Origin: an uncultured Flavobacterium sp.
GTDB lineage: Bacteria; Bacteroidota; Bacteroidia; Flavobacteriales; Flavobacteriaceae
Direction: 5' to 3'
NCBI GenBank assembly: GCA_943912855.1
Contig: CALTVC010000049.1
Coordinates: 1-9,121, forward strand
Length of the DNA stretch: 9,121 bases
Within the stretch, counting starts at the first letter, position 1. Every line of letters starts with the position of its first letter. Position numbers and translations under genes: made by a program. The notes below the pieces were generated by a model. The model had not been told where the DNA came from, ran no database searches, and saw nothing but the letters and a program-made list of their open reading frames with translations. Shown piece by piece: positions 6,113 to 9,121 of this stretch.

Positions 6113-7208
6113 ATGGTGTTATTAAACGAATCTCATCAAAATCATCAATTTCAATTTCTGGTTCAAGGTCTTCATTAAATTCATCCTTAGATATAATAAT
6201 AGTTTTCTCAAGTTCAATTGAAAATGTATCTTCACACAAATAAACCCACTCATTCCATTCAGAGCCTCTAAGATTATTACGTGACCAATATTCGCTTTTC
6301 TCAACATAAAAATCAACTGAAGCAACAGCTTTAACTAAAATTGGTACATAATAACTATCATTTATAAATTCAATTTTTTGGCGGTCAAGGATAACTTCAA
6401 AATCATCAATCGCTTGAATAGTTGCTTCGCCATTATCAGACGGTAGGTAAGTTTCATCAATCTCAAGATAATGAACATTGCTTACATAATTTTCTACTGC
6501 TGTCTCGAATACATCTTTGAATTCCATCAATAAATCTTTACCACTTTCAATTTCAGCTGTAAGAACTTGTTGTTTGGAATGCGCAAACATTATTGCATCT
6601 CTCTTTTTTACAAGTGTTTCGAATTCGACACTACTAAGAAATTCTTTTAACGAGCTATAAGTTTTGATTTTAGAAATGCCGTCAAAACTTGTACGCATAC
6701 CTGCATCTCCAGAAACTACATGAACATCTTCTTCTTTTACCAATCTTATAATTGTTTCATAAATAAAAGCATCTGGGATATCTTTTCTGCTTTTTAAACT
6801 TTTAAAAGGCTTCTTTCCTGTAAAATATGCCTCAAAAACAGGTGTTGAATCTGCTTCATACAAAGGGTGCTTGATTGCTTTTGATTCCTTTATGAAGCTA
6901 TCCCAAAGTTTTGTTACTGAATTTTCGATGTTAGGCAGAAAATCCTCGACAGACTTTGAAACGGTTTTAGCAGTTAAATAATCACTTGCCAGAATTCCTT
7001 TTTTTTCGAGACCTAATAGTTCATTTTTTATCTGGTTAATGCTAACGGTAAGGTCATCAACAATCATTGAATACACTTCCATATATACCATATAAGGAAT
7101 GTGTAACTTTATAAAACCATGCTTACCAAAATCTCTGATAACAGCAAAATCCCTTTTGTTAAGCGTTCTGTCTTGTTTATACTCAGTACTGTCAATTACT
7201 AATAACAT
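6081..7208 (-). CDS. PIN-like domain (DUF4935-type) putative nuclease (375 aa)
   Basis: The N-terminal half has the acidic pattern of a PIN ribonuclease: D6 in LVIDST, E44 in VYMEVY, D143 and D146 in RKDIPDAFIYE, and D168 in VSGDAGMR. This is the arrangement of the DUF4935 PIN-like family, metal-dependent single-strand nucleases often found as toxin or defence effectors. Residues about 200-375 form a second part of unknown fold, rich in acidic residues and ending in an acidic tail (DREDFEF). The ATG at 7208 begins directly with the first PIN strand. Its stop codon (6081-6083) lies inside the start of the TIGR02757 gene, so the two are co-transcribed and may be translationally coupled. The gene is AT-rich. 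RNA-cleaving activity is inferred from the family. Confidence 0.8.
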   Translation of the reverse strand: MLLVIDSTEYKQDRTLNKRDFAVIRDFGKHGFIKLHIPYMVYMEVYSMIVDDLTVSINQIKNELLGLEKKGILASDYLTAKTVSKSVEDFLPNIENSVTKLWDSFIKESKAIKHPLYEADSTPVFEAYFTGKKPFKSLKSRKDIPDAFIYETIIRLVKEEDVHVVSGDAGMRTSFDGISKIKTYSSLKEFLSSVEFETLVKKRDAIMFAHSKQQVLTAEIESGKDLLMEFKDVFETAVENYVSNVHYLEIDETYLPSDNGEATIQAIDDFEVILDRQKIEFINDSYYVPILVKAVASVDFYVEKSEYWSRNNLRGSEWNEWVYLCEDTFSIELEKTIIISKDEFNEDLEPEIEIDDFDEIRLITPFDRDREDFEF

Positions 7209-7285
7209 TATTATAAATTTTTAGTAAAGGTAATAAAACCTTGATATACTACTAAGGAAGTTATAAGGCTACATTAATTACCCTC

Positions 7286-7555
7286 ATCAACATGTTCTTG
7301 CGCTGGATGGTACGCAACGATAACGCCGGGGTAGACCTAGGTCTTTGGGAAAAAGTACCCGCATCAGCCCTTTCTTGTCCGCTCGACGTTCATAGTGGTA
7401 ATGTAGCGCGAAGGCTTGGCCTGCTTACCCGTAAACAAAACGATGCAAAAGCCCTTAACGAACTCGACACAGAGCTTCGTATACTGGATGCAACAGACCC
7501 AGTAAAGTATGACTTCGCTTTGTTTGGCCTAGGAGTATTTGAAGGCTGGAAATAG
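7286..7555 (+). pseudogene. Truncated TIGR02757/DUF2400 remnant (C-terminal 89 codons)
   Basis: From the Ile codon at 7286 the frame matches residues 174-262 of the intact gene (5324-5593 on the opposite strand) with 69 of 89 identical residues and the same C-terminus, GVFEGWK. Upstream of 7286 the same frame loses all similarity, so the N-terminal two thirds are gone. An ATG at 7292 gives an 87-codon ORF, but the fold would be incomplete. The remnant is visibly richer in G+C than the PIN-like gene and the intact copy. I read it as the native chromosomal gene cut by insertion of the leftward DNA, with 7286 close to the breakpoint. Confidence 0.85.
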
Positions 7556-7901
7556 TTAAGATCTATACATTAGAATAGATTGACTTCAATTAGAAACGTT
7601 TTTCACAGAAACGATATATTAATTATTCGTGTTAATATTTCCCAACATTACAGCATGTAAAATGAATTATAAATGCATTTCACAACCTACATGAACAACT
7701 ATAATTTCATAAAAAAAATTAAACATGACGATCAAAAGGCCTGAAAAGAGATTTATATCACTTATTTTGAAGGCTTATATTTCTTTAAATTAACAATAAT
7801 TCAAAGAAATATAGCTATTAAGGAGAAGTAATTTAATTTTATGAAGAAGCATGCTTCTTATTTTTTCGTTTGAAAAGTAAGCACGAATTGGAATAAAATT
7901 A
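7556..7901. other. AT-rich intergenic stretch with two hairpins, no gene seen
   Basis: No supported gene in 346 bp. It holds an imperfect hairpin at 7776-7813, where TATATTTCTTT pairs with AAAGAAATATA over 11 bp with an inner AATT/AATT pair. It also holds a perfect 16-bp palindrome at 7844-7859 (AAGAAGCA and its complement) followed by a T-rich run, which looks like a terminator on the plus strand. A 10-codon ORF beginning ATGAAGAAGCATGC sits over that palindrome behind AAGGAG, but it is too short to call. Confidence 0.45.
7844..7866 (+). terminator. Possible intrinsic terminator, palindrome plus T-run
   Basis: A perfect 16-bp palindrome (7844-7859) is followed by ATTTTTT. It could end transcripts reading rightward from the TIGR02757 remnant. 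The stem is AT-rich with no separate loop (at least 4 central bases would be unpaired), so it is weaker than the one at 7902-7941. Confidence 0.35.
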
Positions 7902-7941
7902 TACAAAAAGGCATGTTAAGCTTTTAACATGCCTTTTTGTA
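7902..7941. terminator. Strong bidirectional intrinsic terminator
   Basis: An 18-bp perfect inverted repeat (7902-7919 with 7924-7941) encloses a 4-nt loop GCTT. Its outer arms are A5 on the left and T5 on the right, so it can terminate in both directions. It stands 18 bp after the stop of the minus-strand small membrane protein and 346 bp after the remnant, separating the convergent units. Confidence 0.85.
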
Positions 7942-7959
7942 AATTAAAACAATTATGAA

Positions 7960-8187
7960 TTACTTTGCTATAACATTTTTATTTCTCTTAAAATAATATA
8001 CAGAGAAAACTATTGCAAGAATAGCCAAAATAATTAATTTAGAGTTGATTGGAGTAGGACCCGGATCATCTCCTTCTACTGGTTGCTCATCCTCATTTTC
8101 TCCTGTGCTACCAGGCTGAGCAAACATAACAAATTCGCTTAAAAACAAAAAAGCGAACATATACCATTTTAGAACTGTACTTTTCAT
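7960..8187 (-). CDS. Short signal-peptide protein with C-terminal membrane helix (75 aa)
   Basis: From the ATG at 8187 the product is MKSTVLKWYM, a hydrophobic core ending FAQ (a probable signal-peptidase site before PGSTG), an acidic/Pro/Gly linker (ENEDEQPVEGDDPGPT), then PINSKLI and a single hydrophobic helix (about residues 50-65) closed by KRNKN. This layout is common among small Flavobacteriaceae envelope proteins of unknown function. A longer frame starts at 8226, but the -7 box of the promoter overlaps that codon, so transcription would begin downstream of it; the start at 8187 is therefore preferred. Single-gene unit, ended by the terminator at 7902-7941. Confidence 0.8.
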   Translation of the reverse strand: MKSTVLKWYMFAFLFLSEFVMFAQPGSTGENEDEQPVEGDDPGPTPINSKLIILAILAIVFSVYYFKRNKNVIAK

Positions 8188-8223
8188 AATTTTTTTGGGG
8201 TTTAAATTATTTATCGTCTTGTG

Positions 8224-8252
8224 CAAATATATTTCTTTTTTTTAAATTCCAA
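8224..8252 (-). promoter_or_regulatory. Bacteroidetes-type promoter of the 75-aa gene
   Basis: TTG at 8252-8250, an 18-bp spacer and a perfect TAnnTTTG match (TATATTTG, 8231-8224). The expected transcript start near 8218 leaves a leader of about 30 nt before the ATG at 8187. Confidence 0.7.
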
Positions 8253-8323
8253 AACTTTTACATTCAAATATTTAAAAAAGTTAATTAAAATTTTGGGTAG
8301 CATGAAAATACCACTTCTCTTGA

Positions 8324-8884
8324 CTAATTCAACGAGGGATTTTCGGGAGCATTGCCCCAAATTACATAGTCTCCACCGAGTTCCATAATTTTTTCTTTCC
8401 AGAAAGAAGAACTGGATTTGCCTATGATTTTGTTGCTGTAGCTGTTTTGGGTTACAATCCACGAGTTTTCTTCTAGCTCAGACTCCAGTTGGTTTGCAGA
8501 CCAGCCACTGTATCCAAGGAAAAAACGTATGTTCTGTTTAGATAGACTGCCATTGTTTATCATTACTTTAGCACATTCAAAATCACCACCCCAATAAATG
8601 CCGTTAGATATTTCTATACTTTCAGGTATTAGATCAGGCACATTGTGTATAAAATAAAGGTTATCCTGCTCTACAGGACCACCATTGTAAATCTTGAAAT
8701 GGGCATTAATTTCAGGAATGAGGTCGTTAATGGTATATTCTAGCGGTTTATTCAGGATAAAGCCCACTGAACCTTCCGGACTGTGGTCAGCAAGCAAAAT
8801 CACCGACCTGTTGAAAGATAAATCACCCAAGTTAGAAGGTTCTGCTATAAGCAGATGTCCTTTGTGCGGTTTAATTGAAATCAT
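8324..8884 (-). CDS. yqgE: YqgE/AlgH family protein (186 aa)
   Basis: Full length for the family (about 185-190 aa). Diagnostic segments in order: GHLLIAEP (9-16), FNRSVILLADHSPEGSVGFI (24-43) followed by LNKPL, NGGPVEQDNLYFIH (67-80), GIYWGGDFE (95-103), RFFLGYSGWSANQLESELE (120-138) and WGNAPENPSLN at the C-terminus. YqgE/AlgH proteins are conserved cytoplasmic proteins of unclear biochemical role, historically linked to alginate regulation in Pseudomonas; that link should not be transferred here. The ATG at 8884 has GTAGGAG just upstream, a good ribosome-binding site for this group. It is a housekeeping-type gene and marks the right end as ordinary chromosome. Confidence 0.95.
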   Translation of the reverse strand: MISIKPHKGHLLIAEPSNLGDLSFNRSVILLADHSPEGSVGFILNKPLEYTINDLIPEINAHFKIYNGGPVEQDNLYFIHNVPDLIPESIEISNGIYWGGDFECAKVMINNGSLSKQNIRFFLGYSGWSANQLESELEENSWIVTQNSYSNKIIGKSSSSFWKEKIMELGGDYVIWGNAPENPSLN

Positions 8885-9089
8885 GCTCCTACATTTTGAA
8901 TGTAATTTAACAAAAAAAAGTAAGTCCGAAAAAAAATTGAATATTTTTTAATACAATTTCCGTCAAACTATCACACAATTTCTATAAAAACATGATCTCA
9001 AAAATAAAAATTTATAACTTAAAAAACACAAAAACAAAGAAATACAATAGCTTTAGTAATCAAAATAGCCTTGTTTAATTGCAATAAAA

Positions 9090-9121
9090 AAGTGGTTTCA
9101 GAAGTACTTCTGAAACCACTT
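9090..9121. terminator. Perfect 32-bp hairpin at the right edge, probable terminator
   Basis: Positions 9090-9105 and 9106-9121 are exact reverse complements and fold with GAAGTACTTC at the tip. The left side is preceded by AAAAA, i.e. a T-run for transcripts coming from the right on the minus strand. It probably ends a leftward gene beyond the window; the repeat may extend past the edge. Confidence 0.65.

Noticed and set aside
7841..7873. 10-codon ORF behind AAGGAG
   Set aside because: Too short, and it coincides with a palindrome plus T-run better explained as a terminator.
8211..8462. 83-codon minus-strand ORF
   Set aside because: It overlaps the end of the YqgE gene in another frame, contains the promoter of the 75-aa gene, and has no recognisable features.
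1..9121. CRISPR array, tRNA, rRNA, integrase or transposase genes
   Set aside because: No regularly spaced repeats, cloverleaf-like sequence, or recombinase motifs were seen in either strand.

Overview
The window looks like a low-GC Bacteroidetes genome, most likely Flavobacteriaceae. Several genes match families typical of that group: a TIGR02757/DUF2400 protein, a YqgE/AlgH protein, a short signal-peptide protein ending in a PINSKLI-type membrane helix, and a lipocalin-like lipoprotein. At least two promoters carry the Bacteroidetes-type -7 box TAnnTTTG. The left and middle parts read as an accessory island. The right end (about 7,290 onward) reads as ordinary chromosome.

Layout, left to right. 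Positions 1-1706 (minus) hold the first 568 codons of an SNF2/DEAD-type helicase with an N-terminal phospholipase-D-like domain; its 3' end lies outside the window. Positions 1802-2857 (minus) hold a compact four-gene operon: lipoprotein, 49-aa small protein, 100-aa membrane protein, 53-aa zinc-ribbon protein. It ends in a clear intrinsic terminator. A divergent XRE-type regulator (2962-3225, plus) is separated from the operon by a promoter with a perfect 20-bp palindrome. About 670 bp of hairpin-rich non-coding DNA follows (3226-3893), leading into a 443-aa protein (3894-5225, plus) whose C-terminal part has the motif layout of a divergent family-A DNA polymerase palm.

A PIN-like (DUF4935-type) nuclease gene (6081-7208, minus) overlaps the 5' end of an intact TIGR02757 gene (5324-6112, minus). 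Immediately beyond lies a second, truncated and inverted TIGR02757 copy (7286-7555, plus) that keeps only the C-terminal 89 codons. The two copies are 69/89 identical in protein. I infer that the native gene was disrupted and that a diverged full-length copy arrived with the PIN gene, which would put an island boundary near 7286. Helicase-nuclease, PIN nuclease and polymerase-like genes next to small regulated genes are the kind of cargo seen in defence or mobile islands, but no integrase, transposase or relaxase is visible here.

The right flank has a strong bidirectional terminator (7902-7941), a 75-aa secreted or membrane-anchored small protein with a textbook promoter (start corrected to 8187), a full-length YqgE/AlgH gene, and a perfect 32-bp hairpin at the window edge. 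No rRNA, tRNA or CRISPR array was seen.
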